Assembly: GCA_040901795.1 (NCBI GenBank)
Contig: JBBDYH010000013.1
Span: 1 to 50,330 of the forward strand
Source: JBBDYH01 sp040901795
GTDB taxonomy: Bacteria; Planctomycetota; Planctomycetia; Pirellulales; JALHPA01
Reading direction: 5' to 3'
Length of the DNA stretch: 50,330 nucleotides
Both the position numbers and the translations under genes were made by a program. The notes below the pieces were generated by a model that worked only from the letters and a program-made list of their open reading frames with translations, ran no database searches and was not told the origin of the DNA. Shown here in pieces: positions 1 through 8,900 of this stretch (its first letter is position 1; every line of letters starts with the position of its first letter).

Positions 1-2
1 AA

Positions 3-1313
3 GCGATGGACGCCACGGGGCAAGAGATCAAGGACGTGATCGAGGCCCCCAGCGAGGCCGAAGCCCAGGCGACAATTCGCCAGATGGGTTACTTCGTGAC
101 GAAGATCGCCGTCAAGAAGGCCCGCAAGCAGGCCGAGGCGGTCAAGACCGGCAAACGGCCGCGGTCGTTCGCCATCGGCGGCGTCAACAGCAAGGCCCGC
201 ACCACGTTCACGCGGCAGTTGTCGATTCTGCAGGACGCCGGCCTGCCGATCCTCCGCAGCCTGCGGATCCTGGAGGGGCAGTGTAAGCCCGGCCGCTTCA
301 AGAACTGCCTGATGGACGTCTGCGATGAGATCGAAGGCGGCTCGACCTTGAGCGAGGCGATGGCCAAGAGCCCCAAGGCCTTTGACCGGCTCTACGTCAA
401 CATGATCAAGGCCGGCGAGGCGGGCGGCGCGCTCGAAGTAATCCTCCGCCGTCTCGCCGAGTTTATGGAGCGGTCGCAGTCGCTGAAGCGCAAGGTCAAA
501 GGCGCGATGATCTACCCGGTCGTCGTCATCCTCGTCGCGGTCGGCATTTTGACCTTCATTATGATCAGCATCGTGCCGCAGTTCGTGAAGATCTTCGACG
601 ACTTCGATACCGAGCTGCCAATGATGACGACGATCCTGATCCATGTTTCGAATTGGGTCTACAACTTCTGGTACCTCATCCCCGGCATTCCGATCAGCAT
701 CTGGCTGATGGTCAAGCTGTTACGGAAGTTCGAGTACGGACGCGCCGGCTGGGACCTGTTCATCCTCAAGGTGCCGGTATTCGGCCAATTGGTCGAGAAG
801 AACGCCATGGCGCGCAGCACGCGGACGCTGGGCACGCTGGTGGCCAGCGGCGTGCCGATCCTCGAGGCGCTGAACATCACGCGCGAGACTTCCGGCAACG
901 CCATGTTCGAGAAGCTGTACGGCAAGGTTTCCGAGTCGATTCGCGAAGGCGAAAGCATCGCCAAGCCGCTCAAGGAGCACAGCACGCCGTCGTTCAACGC
1001 GCTGACTGCGTTTTTCTGGTTCTTCTTCGTCGGCGGGCCGATTGGATTGTTGATCTACCTCACGCGCCTCAAGCAGCGCGTGGTGGATGACCTGGTAGTC
1101 AACATGGTCGATGTCGGCGAGGAGACGGGCGAGCTGGACACGATGTTGTACAAAGTGGCCGACACTTACGACGAAGAAGTGGCGGTGCTCACCGAGAGTT
1201 TGGTGAGCTTGATGGAGCCGTTGTTGATCGTGTTCCTCGGTGGGGCCGTCGGTTTTATCGTGGTGGCATTGTTTATGCCGTTGGTGAGCTTGATTACGAA
1301 TTTGAGTAAGTAG
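3..1313 (+). CDS. gspF: Type II secretion/type IV pilus inner-membrane protein GspF (5' partial)
   Basis: This is the inner-membrane platform protein of a type II secretion or type IV pilus machine, which couples the assembly ATPase to pseudopilin polymerisation. Two T2SSF domains are visible, at about residues 65-190 and 265-435 counted from the ATG at position 6. Each has the family signature of a helical bundle followed by a hydrophobic segment, and the second contains GEETGELD. The reading frame is open to the window edge and the family normally has about ten more N-terminal residues, so the true start lies upstream. The second domain carries an extra hydrophobic segment (about residues 325-362, including FFWFFFVGG) that canonical GspF lacks. 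Pseudopilin genes follow directly. The family call is certain; GspF versus PilC cannot be decided here. Confidence 0.93.
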   Translation, partial: AMDATGQEIKDVIEAPSEAEAQATIRQMGYFVTKIAVKKARKQAEAVKTGKRPRSFAIGGVNSKARTTFTRQLSILQDAGLPILRSLRILEGQCKPGRFKNCLMDVCDEIEGGSTLSEAMAKSPKAFDRLYVNMIKAGEAGGALEVILRRLAEFMERSQSLKRKVKGAMIYPVVVILVAVGILTFIMISIVPQFVKIFDDFDTELPMMTTILIHVSNWVYNFWYLIPGIPISIWLMVKLLRKFEYGRAGWDLFILKVPVFGQLVEKNAMARSTRTLGTLVASGVPILEALNITRETSGNAMFEKLYGKVSESIREGESIAKPLKEHSTPSFNALTAFFWFFFVGGPIGLLIYLTRLKQRVVDDLVVNMVDVGEETGELDTMLYKVADTYDEEVAVLTESLVSLMEPLLIVFLGGAVGFIVVALFMPLVSLITNLSK

Positions 1314-1329
1314 GGTTCACGGTTGGGTG

Positions 1330-1386
1330 TTCAGCAGCCCCGGTCGCCACGGCGACTCGCCTGTGGAGAGCCGGGAGGCCGGGGTT
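1330..1386. repeat. Palindromic intergenic repeat, family A (copy 1)
   Basis: The element has an outer inverted repeat AGCCCCGG...CCGGGG enclosing a perfect hairpin GTCGCC-AC-GGCGAC and a weaker second stem. A near-identical copy in the same orientation lies at 26782-26837. It sits between gspF and the next pseudopilin gene and is followed by short direct repeats of the type GGACAGG. Confidence 0.75.
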
Positions 1387-1449
1387 TGAGCAGGGGACAG
1401 GGTTCAGAGGACAAGGGACAGGATTAATCCGTCGAAAAGGGATCGGCAT

Positions 1450-2295
1450 ATGAAAGCCAAACCTTCCAAGCAGCAGGGCTTTACGCTCGTGGAATTGCTA
1501 GTGGTCATTGTGATCATTGGCATCCTGGCGTCGTTGATCACGGTGGCCGTGACGGCGGCTCTTGGCGCAGCCAAGCGCACGCGCATTCTGGCGGAGATCA
1601 ATCAGCTCACCACGGAAATCGAGCGCTACAAAGTCGAGTTTGGCAGTTATCCTCCGAGCACGTCGCTGCAGCTAAAAGCGCATGTCCGCGATAAGTTCCC
1701 CCGCGCTGACGCACGGGACATCAACACCATTCCCGATAATCTGACGCCGGCTGAGATCCTGTGGTTCTGCGTCCGCGGCTATACTAGCGATCCTCAGCGC
1801 CCGGTGGACTTCTTTAACGTCACCGCCAAGCGGAGCGGAAACCTTGTATTCGATCAAGGCCGTCTAGTGCAAACGCGACGCTGGGACCACAACCCTAACA
1901 CGATGGGGCAGTTGCAGTCCCCGCGCACGCAGCAACAGTTTGTCTACGCCTACGTGCCGCAAGAAGGCAAAGGCGCCCCGTATGTGTACTTCGATTGTTA
2001 CAAACCATTCGATGCGACCCGCTTCTCCCAAGGTCCAAATAGCATCAATGACGCCGCTCGCCCGTACCTGACGATTACGAACGATCCGGACCCGAACAAG
2101 CAGGTCAAGCGCGCCAACGACGGCAAGTTCCAGATCATCTCGGCTGGGCTCGACGGGCTCTACGGCGACCAAATTGCGAACCCGTCCGACTTGAAAAGTC
2201 ACAAGTTTTTCCCCGACGGAATCAACTACACCGAGGGCGACAAGGACAACCTCGTCAACTTCAGCGAGAGAAGCCTGGAAGACGCCAAGCCGTAG
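1450..2295 (+). CDS. GspG-like pseudopilin (prepilin-type N-terminal methylation protein)
   Basis: This is a 281-residue pseudopilin. The leader is ten residues long and ends in Gly10, followed by the prepilin peptidase/methylation motif GFTLVELLVV with Glu15 as the conserved +5 residue, then a single hydrophobic helix. Residues 50-65 (IERYKVEFGSYPP) match the GspG/major pseudopilin pattern. The C-terminal part (TNDPDPNKQV to SAGLDGLYGD) also resembles the calcium-site region of GspG. It would be cleaved at the cytoplasmic face and packed into the pseudopilus. AAAAGGGAT upstream of ATG 1450 is an acceptable ribosome-binding site. Its stop codon TAG overlaps the first bases of the next repeat. 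It is longer than the usual 140 residues of GspG, as is common in planctomycetes. Confidence 0.85.
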   Translation: MKAKPSKQQGFTLVELLVVIVIIGILASLITVAVTAALGAAKRTRILAEINQLTTEIERYKVEFGSYPPSTSLQLKAHVRDKFPRADARDINTIPDNLTPAEILWFCVRGYTSDPQRPVDFFNVTAKRSGNLVFDQGRLVQTRRWDHNPNTMGQLQSPRTQQQFVYAYVPQEGKGAPYVYFDCYKPFDATRFSQGPNSINDAARPYLTITNDPDPNKQVKRANDGKFQIISAGLDGLYGDQIANPSDLKSHKFFPDGINYTEGDKDNLVNFSERSLEDAKP

Positions 2296-2350
2296 TGTAG
2301 TCATCACGCTCCGCGTGATGCTTCGTCTCGCGGAGCGAGACGACTACACT
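2294..2350. repeat. Double-hairpin repeat with complementary loops
   Basis: The outer stem is a perfect 9-bp inverted repeat AGTGTAGTC (2294-2302)/GACTACACT (2342-2350). Inside are hairpin 1, ATCACG-CTCCG-CGTGAT (2303-2319), and hairpin 2, GTCTCG...CGAGAC (2325-2341). The loop CTCCG of hairpin 1 is the exact complement of CGGAG in hairpin 2, and CGCTCCGCG pairs fully with CGCGGAGCG. The element can therefore fold as a three-way junction with kissing loops or as one long hairpin. Its first bases supply the stop codon of the upstream pseudopilin. Confidence 0.88.
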
Positions 2351-2366
2351 GGCGCGACAAACGAAC

Positions 2367-3359
2367 ATGCCCAACCACTGCCTTGCCAATCCGATGCGAA
2401 ATGCACACCGGCGACCGCCGCTGGGCTTTACGCTCGTCGAGCTGATGGTGGTGCTGATCATCATCTCGATCCTCGCCTCGGTGGTCATGTTCGCCATGTT
2501 CAATGCGCAGGAAGCCGCGCGGGCGGCGAAAACCAAGAACATGGTCACCAAGCTCAACGCCGTGATCATGCAGCGCTATCAGTCGTACATGACGCGCCGC
2601 GTACCGCTCGCTTCGCCTCAATCGACCCCCGAGCAAGCATCGTTCCGCTTCCGCCGCCTCCAAGTGTTGCGCGAGCTGATGCGAATGGAAATGCCGGATC
2701 GCTGGACCGACGTGCGAGACGAGCCGGTTACCGGCATCCGCCCGCCCGCGGTCAGGCGCACGTACTACCAAAAGATTAACGCCGCCAACAACGGCAACGG
2801 CGTCAACGATGGCGATAGCTTTCAAGGCGCCGAATGCCTGTACTTGATCATGGCGCACGGTACGGATGACGCCGACGCGCTGACCCATTTTTCGCAGTCT
2901 GACTTCGGCGATGTCGATGGCGATGGTCTGTTGGAGTTTCTCGACGGCTGGGGACGGCCGATCAGCTTCATCCGCTGGCCGGCCGGGTTCGACTCGCCGC
3001 GGCAATCGCGCAATGAAACCAAGGACTTCGACCAGTTCAATCCTTGGCGGATCCTGGACCGTCCGACCACGGCTAACCCACCCACGCCGCCCGGACTACC
3101 TCGGCGGTTTGCGCTGTTTCCACTGATTTACTCCGGCGGCGCGGACAAGAAGTACGATCTCGCGGCGGGTGTAGAGGGCGCCGGCGGCGCTGCGGTCGCG
3201 GTTCACTACAGCGTTGCGGCCAACCCGCTGCCGTTCGTCGATCCGTACCTCACGCTTCCCAACAGCACCGTGCAAATGGGGCAACCGAACGACAATGATG
3301 TCGATGGCTCGCTGGACCATGGCGACAATATCCATAACCACGACTTGACGATTCGATAG
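2367..3359 (+). CDS. Pseudopilin, prepilin-type N-terminal cleavage/methylation protein
   Basis: This is a 330-residue pseudopilin with a prepilin cleavage motif LGFTLVELMVVLII; Gly20 is the -1 residue and Glu25 the +5 residue. A hydrophobic helix and an amphipathic stretch (AQEAARAAKTKNMVTKL) follow, which is the classical pseudopilin spine. The C-terminal globular part is not recognised but is rich in Asp, Asn and Gly (for example VDGDGLLEFLDGWG), suggesting an acidic metal-binding surface. An alternative ATG at 2394 would give an 11-residue leader of more usual length. Neither start has a clear Shine-Dalgarno sequence. It lies between repeat elements in the pseudopilin operon. Confidence 0.82.
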   Translation: MPNHCLANPMRNAHRRPPLGFTLVELMVVLIIISILASVVMFAMFNAQEAARAAKTKNMVTKLNAVIMQRYQSYMTRRVPLASPQSTPEQASFRFRRLQVLRELMRMEMPDRWTDVRDEPVTGIRPPAVRRTYYQKINAANNGNGVNDGDSFQGAECLYLIMAHGTDDADALTHFSQSDFGDVDGDGLLEFLDGWGRPISFIRWPAGFDSPRQSRNETKDFDQFNPWRILDRPTTANPPTPPGLPRRFALFPLIYSGGADKKYDLAAGVEGAGGAAVAVHYSVAANPLPFVDPYLTLPNSTVQMGQPNDNDVDGSLDHGDNIHNHDLTIR

Positions 3360-3367
3360 TGGCCTAG

Positions 3368-4612
3368 ATGACCGACCGTACGCAACACAATTGGCGAAGC
3401 GACGCACCCGGATCCGGAGGGCCTGTTGTAGCGCGCACCCTCCGTGTGCGGAACATCGTAGACCGCTCGCTCCGCGTGCGGCNNNNNNNNNNCCCGCGAC
3501 GGCACGCGGAGCGTGCCTGCTACAATGAGCACCGCGGCCTGACGCTGGTCGAGCTTTTGGTCGTGATCGTAATCCTCACGATGGTCACCGCGGCAACGAT
3601 CCCGCTGATGGCTCCCGTCACCGGCGAGCGCAAAGTCCGCGAGTCGGCGCGGCTGCTGTCCTCCGTGTTTGCCCAGGCGCAATCGCGCGCCCTAACGACC
3701 GGCCGTCCGGCAGGCGTCTGGATCCAGCGGCTGGCCAATGGTCCTACCGACTTCATCGATCGCGCCAACCAGGCGGTGGATCTGTTTCTCTGCGAATCGC
3801 CGCCCCCCTATTCCGGCGAAACGCCGTACACGCTGGCCACGGTGGCCGCCGACAGCAGCAACTTCGTCGTCGAGATCCAAGGAGGCCTCCCGCAAGGTTA
3901 TGTGTTCACGGGCGATCGGATCCGCTTCAACTATCGTGGCGCGGTCTATCGGATTGCCGGAGTCGGTCCCAAGGTCAACGTGCAGAGCACTTATGGCGAC
4001 GGCTCGTTGACCGGGGCCAACATGGCGATCAATGTGCTGCCGACCGATATTCCGCCGCCGCTCACCGCTCCGGTGCCGTTTCAGATCTTTCGTCAGCCGG
4101 TGAAAACAGCCGACGAACCGGTCACGTTCCCCGTGGGTGCGATGATCGATCTGGGTTTCTCCGGCGTTGGCAATGGAATGGAGTTCGCCGTGCCGCTGGC
4201 CGCCGCTGCCGCGAGCTCAAACACGCCCAGCGCCGCGGCGACCGGCGTTCCGCACAGCCCGGTGCTCATCATGTTCGGGCCGTCGGGCAACCTCGACTCG
4301 GTCTACTTCGGCCATCGACCCAGTAATCGCAGCACGCCGCAATTTGAGGCCTACAAGCCCATCACTGCCGTCTACCTGCTGGTTGGCCAGCGGAATGCCG
4401 ACGACGCCGTCGCCGTGCCCAACTTCATGAACCAGCAAAACGTCTGGGCGGCCATCAACCCGCAGTCGGGATTGGTCACCACCAGCGAAGTGGCGATTGG
4501 GACGGATGACGACGTGAGCACCATGGATTGGAGCAATCCTACGCAGGTACAGCAGTTACTCAGCGCCTCCCGCGCGTTCGCACGCTCGGCGCAGAACATG
4601 GGAGGACGGTGA
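3368..4612 (+). CDS. GspH-like pseudopilin, N-terminus uncertain (assembly gap)
   Basis: The mature part is clear: GLTLVELLVVIVIL followed by a helix and the GspH-like stretch VRESARLLSSVFAQAQSRAL, in which minor pseudopilins of the GspH/FimT type begin their globular domain. The first ~55 codons are translated repeat sequence (RTLRVRN, HAERACYNEH) and contain ten N bases at 3483-3492. The number of missing bases is unknown, so the relation between ATG 3368 and the downstream frame is not secure. The real start may lie anywhere upstream of the cleavage site around 3537. If read as shown, the leader would be about 55 residues long and would be removed by prepilin peptidase. Confidence 0.7.
   Translation: MTDRTQHNWRSDAPGSGGPVVARTLRVRNIVDRSLRVRXXXXPRRHAERACYNEHRGLTLVELLVVIVILTMVTAATIPLMAPVTGERKVRESARLLSSVFAQAQSRALTTGRPAGVWIQRLANGPTDFIDRANQAVDLFLCESPPPYSGETPYTLATVAADSSNFVVEIQGGLPQGYVFTGDRIRFNYRGAVYRIAGVGPKVNVQSTYGDGSLTGANMAINVLPTDIPPPLTAPVPFQIFRQPVKTADEPVTFPVGAMIDLGFSGVGNGMEFAVPLAAAAASSNTPSAAATGVPHSPVLIMFGPSGNLDSVYFGHRPSNRSTPQFEAYKPITAVYLLVGQRNADDAVAVPNFMNQQNVWAAINPQSGLVTTSEVAIGTDDDVSTMDWSNPTQVQQLLSASRAFARSAQNMGGR
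3426..3525. repeat. Compound hairpin repeat interrupted by a 10-N gap
   Basis: The outer inverted repeat is TTGTAGC (3426-3432)/GCTACAA (3519-3525). On the left are hairpins with loops CCTCCG and CTCCG (stems CGCAC/GTGCG and an imperfect CCGC.../...GCGG). On the right is GGCACG-CGGAG-CGTGCC (3501-3517). The left loops are complementary to the right loop. The ten unknown bases lie between the halves, as expected if the repeat broke the assembly. The element is inside the apparent leader region of the GspH-like gene. Confidence 0.75.
3483..3492. other. Assembly gap (10 N)
   Basis: Ten consecutive N bases of probably arbitrary length lie within a palindromic repeat. Any reading frame crossing this point is provisional. 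Confidence 0.95.
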
Positions 4613-4780
4613 GGAGGAATGGGGAATGTTTGAATGGGGAATGGGGAATGAAGGCAAATGCGGAATGCGAGAATGTGGAATGGGGAATGAGATGACGCGA
4701 AACTTCAAATGTCGGAGCGACAGACACAGCCTTCGGACTTCCGCGCGCATTCCCCATTCCCCATTCGCCCTTCCCCATTT
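4613..4780. repeat. GGGGAATG array with inverted counterpart
   Basis: Several direct copies of GGGGAATG and variants (about 4619-4690) are followed by the reverse complement, CATTCCCCATTCCCC, at about 4748-4763 and degenerate copies to 4780. Between them lies a small hairpin TGTCG-GAG-CGACA (4710-4722). The whole block can form a long imperfect hairpin. It overlaps the 5' end of the next pseudopilin ORF and is translated there as repeated GMGNE-like peptides. Confidence 0.75.
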
Positions 4781-5849
4781 CCGCTTCGGCATCAGCCTGC
4801 TCGAAGTGCTGATCTCGATGTTCATTCTCGCCGTCGGCCTGTTGAGCATCGCATCGCTGTTGCCGGTCGGTGGGTACCAGGTGCAGAAGGCGATGATCGA
4901 CGACCGCAAGAGCACCGTCGGTCAGAACGCATTTCACGAGTTCCGCACGCGCGGGATGGCCAACGCGGAAAACTGGGTCGGCATGCCGGCCATGCCAGTT
5001 GGCCAGACATTTCCAAAGCCGGTGTCGGTCGCTATTGATCCCTTGGTATTTACTTCACCCCTCGTGGGCGGCCAGGTGTCGCGGCAGTTTCCCCGGCCGA
5101 CGTCAACCTCCGCCGCCGCCGCTCCGCGGATGCCTCGAATCGGGCTTAAGTTCGTATCGCATCAAAACCCCCTCATGGCGCACCAGATTGCACAGCAGAT
5201 CTTCATGGCCCGTGACGACACGGTGTACGAAAAACATCCCACGGATCCGGATGCCTCGGCGGTCAGCAAGTGGGAGCTGGACGACAATGAGCGCCCTGTC
5301 CGCCGTCAGTTCGAGGGAAATTTTAGCTGGCTGGCCACGCTCACGCCCGCCTATTTCGATATCACGCCGCGCGGACCGTGGGTTTGGCCGACGGAGTATC
5401 ACTTGTCGATTGTGATCTTTTTCAAGCGCAACCTGAACAGCCTGGTCAACGACGACGGCGTGGCGGTCGAGCGGCAAGTGGCTGTGAGTCCGAACGCCGT
5501 TCATCTGGCCGGGTTCGGCCTGGGCGGGGGCGAGCTGTTCGTCCGCGGGACGCAGGCCGATACCGCCGTGCGGCCCGGAACTTGGGTGATGCTCTGCGGC
5601 TATTACGGCAATCGACCCGACGGTCTACCTGTTTTCCGCTGGTACCGCGTGGTTTCTGCGGGCGAATATGAGGCCAACACGAACCAGCGTCCCATCACTT
5701 TGGCCGGTCCGGACTGGATCGGCGTGACGAATCAAACCGATCCCAGCCAGTGGCTTTGCAAACCGACGCACGTGGCGATTTTCGAAGGCGCCGTCGGCGT
5801 GTTCGAAAAAACCGTCCACCTCGAAGGCCCATCGGTGTGGGCGAACTAG
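4626..5849 (+). CDS. GspI/PilV-like minor pseudopilin
   Basis: The prepilin signature is FGISLLEVLISMFILAVGLL, with Gly followed by a Glu at +5 and a hydrophobic helix ending in the SIASLLPVGG pattern typical of GspI/PilV-type minor pseudopilins. The 54 or so residues before the cleavage site are translated GGGGAATG repeats and their inverted copies, so the apparent leader is much longer than normal. An internal ATG at 4692 is an alternative start. The ~350-residue globular part is not recognised. Because prepilin peptidase would remove the leader, its odd sequence need not affect the mature protein. Confidence 0.78.
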   Translation: MFEWGMGNEGKCGMRECGMGNEMTRNFKCRSDRHSLRTSARIPHSPFALPHFRFGISLLEVLISMFILAVGLLSIASLLPVGGYQVQKAMIDDRKSTVGQNAFHEFRTRGMANAENWVGMPAMPVGQTFPKPVSVAIDPLVFTSPLVGGQVSRQFPRPTSTSAAAAPRMPRIGLKFVSHQNPLMAHQIAQQIFMARDDTVYEKHPTDPDASAVSKWELDDNERPVRRQFEGNFSWLATLTPAYFDITPRGPWVWPTEYHLSIVIFFKRNLNSLVNDDGVAVERQVAVSPNAVHLAGFGLGGGELFVRGTQADTAVRPGTWVMLCGYYGNRPDGLPVFRWYRVVSAGEYEANTNQRPITLAGPDWIGVTNQTDPSQWLCKPTHVAIFEGAVGVFEKTVHLEGPSVWAN

Positions 5850-5891
5850 GGAACAGAGGTCAGAGGACAGAGATCAGTAGCTGCGAGTCCA

Positions 5892-5929
5892 CACACCTCG
5901 CGGTGTGCCACTGCTCGCCGCGAGCAGTG
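5892..5929. repeat. Pair of hairpins upstream of the GspK-like gene
   Basis: Hairpin CACACC-TCGC-GGTGTG (5892-5907) is followed by CACTGCTCG-CCG-CGAGCAGTG (5909-5929). CTCGCG around the first loop is complementary to CGCGAG in the second. A close single-hairpin copy is at 16561-16581. Direct repeats of the ACAGAGG type flank it at about 5850-5876. Confidence 0.75.
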
Positions 5930-5990
5930 CCACAGCCTTGAACGAACAATCAAGCGCTCCCGGGCAAGGGACGCTTTCAGAGTGGAGTGA

Positions 5991-8900
5991 GTGCAGATGG
6001 CTCGAGAAGCAGAGGACAGAGGACAGAGGACAGAGGGCAGCAGTGTAGACCGCACGCTCCGCGTGCGGAACTGTAGTCATCACGCTCCGCGTGATGAAAC
6101 ATGCTTCCTCTCGCGGAGCGAGAGGGCTACACGCCGGCGTCCGGTTCGTTCTCCGCCGGCGCACGATCGCCGCGGCGTGTTGATCCTGGTCGTGCTGAGC
6201 CTGTTGATCCTGTTCGTCGTCATTGCGGTGATGTTCGTCATCGTCGCCAGCCGCGCTCGGGCGGTCTCAAAGAGCTACGCCGAATTCAACCGCACCGGCG
6301 ACACGCCGCAAGAGATCGTTCACGGGATCGCACTCGATCTCATCCGCGGCACGCTCAACCCACATTCCCCCTTCCGCACGACGAGCTTGTTAGAAGACAT
6401 CTATGGGCATCAGAGCGTCCGCGGCATGGTGACGACGGTGACGCCATCCGTTACCACGCCCCCCGGTGCCGGCGGCCTGGTCGATATCCTGGCTATCAAT
6501 ACGTCGACGCCGCGGGAGCAAAATAGGCCCTTCTCGCCGGTGAAGGACGCCTACGGCGGCTGTGTGCTCACCTTCATTAGCGGACCAGCAAAAGGCCTGT
6601 CGGCGCGGGTCCTCGAATCTTGGCCGCCGGGGACGCTTCCAAACGTTACCGACTACAAATTCCGGCTGTTCGTCCTCAGAAACGAGCACGGCTACGATCA
6701 GACAATTCCACCTCCACCACCGCCCCCTGATGGCTGGACGTTTGTCATCAACGGCCGGCCTTTCAGCGGGACAGGCATCGGCTACAACCCCGATCTAACC
6801 AACGGCGGAGGTCGAGTGAATGCTCGGCAAATCCCGGCCGATCCGACCAGTCCGCCCCTGGCGTTGCTGCCTAATCCGGCGTTCTTCAGTGCTACCAATC
6901 CTCTCTACGGTAACGACCCCGCGGGCCTGGGCGGCGTCAACGAAGACTATGATGCCCCCGATTACCAAAATCCGTTCTTGGCGTTTTACGCCAATCCGAA
7001 TGTCGACCCCACGATCCCGAACTCCTCGCGTCAGATCAAGCCGTCGTTCCACGATCCGGCATTGCTGACATTCTGGGCTCAGCAGTCGGGCGGCTTGGGC
7101 GATCCGGCGCTGGTGCGGCAGATTTTTTTCCGTCCCAATCCCGTCGACCACCCGGTCTTCCACCGCACCTCCAATCCGGCCTTGCACGGCCGACTTGCTG
7201 CGCAAACACCAAACTTTGCTCTCGGCCCATGGGACATCGACAACGACGGCGACGGCGTGCCGGACAGCGTGTGGGTTGATCCCGGTTACCCGGCGCAAGT
7301 GACCAAGGACGGCCGGCTCTACAAGCCGCTGGCGGCGGTGCTGATCCTTGACCTCGATGGCCGGCTGAACGTGAACGCGCATGGCTCGGTGGCAGGCGAC
7401 CTGCTGGAGGAGTTGCCGTACGCCCAGATTCCCCATCAAAACACGTCAAGCGCGCCCATCCTCGCTGGCGGCGCGACGTTGAACAATCCGCCGCGCGGCA
7501 GCGGCTACGGCCCGGCGGAAATCCGGCTCTCGGCCGCGCTGTCGCAGAACAGTGTGCGGGCGCTTTTCTCAGGAGTAGGGAATATCCCGGGGCGATACGG
7601 GTTCGCCACCGACGGCCAGGCCGGCGAAGAAAATGTCAACGATAAGTGGAGCGCGCTCAAGTTGTTCACGGTTCCGCCCGCGTGGCCGGGACTCGCTAGC
7701 GACCCGGGTATTGTGTCCGCCTACGGTTCGCCGCCGGACATTAAGGGCATGCTAGCCATGGCGCTCGATCCACACGGCCAACCTGTCTGGGACAAGCCTT
7801 CCTGGACGGACGAGCACTCTGACGATCCTTACGAGTTAGATCTTTCCCGGGACAGGTCCAAAGCGCTCGCTCCTTTTGGTGCCAGCCTCGAGCCGTACGA
7901 CTCGCCGTTTTCGGTTACTGAGCTGGAGCGGCTGTTGCGGCCAAACGACATTGATTCACGGATGCTCCCCGATCGGTTGCTGCAGTTGCTTGGCGATCGG
8001 CCGCCGTTGACGACCGATAGCTGGGACCTGCCAGTCCCCAGCATGCTGGCCGGAAGCGGGATGCGCGTTCACTTGGGCAATGCACCCGTTCCCGGGCGGA
8101 TGACGTCGCTGGTCGACCTGGTCCATGCGCGGTTGTCGGCCCGGAGTGTGAACGAGTCCGACAAGGCCCGTTCGATCGACGCGTTGCTTGCGCCCGACGT
8201 CCGCCGCGGGTTGCGGATGAACATCAACCGGCCGTTTGGCGATGGGCTAGACAATCCCACAACTCCCGGCAACGCCGGCAGCAAGAATGGGATCGTGGAC
8301 GACGCTGCCGAAATCAATGAGACGCTCAACTATCAAACCATTACGGGTCAGAATCAGTCCATTCCGCTCGATTCGAGCAATGGCCAGGACGTGAACTTCG
8401 ATGAACAGTTCGGCACGGCAACGGACCGGATTTTGTCGCGTCAACTTTTGGCGCGGCATCTGTACGTACTGATGATGCTCTGCTCGAACGAAAACTTCTT
8501 CTTCCCTTTGAGCGTCATTCCGCCGACGCCGACCCAGACGCCGGATTTTGCCGAGCCGTCACTGGACGCCAATCTCGCTGTGGAACGGCGTCGAGAACTC
8601 AAGGCCAAGAAGCTCGCCCAATGGGCGATCAACGTGGTCGACTTCCGCGACGCCGATAACATCATGACGCCCTTCGAATTCGACACAGAGCCCTTCGACG
8701 GCTGGAACGTCGACGGCAACCCGAGGACAGTGGAGGATAGGACCGACCCCAGGACGGGGCAGCCACAGCGCGGGCTGGTGTTTGGTTGCGAAATGCCGGT
8801 CGCGCTGATTACCGAGACGCTTGCGTTTCACGATCGGCGGGTAAAGGACACCGACCACGATGACGGGCCTGGCACGAAGCGCGACAGCCAGAATCCCGAT

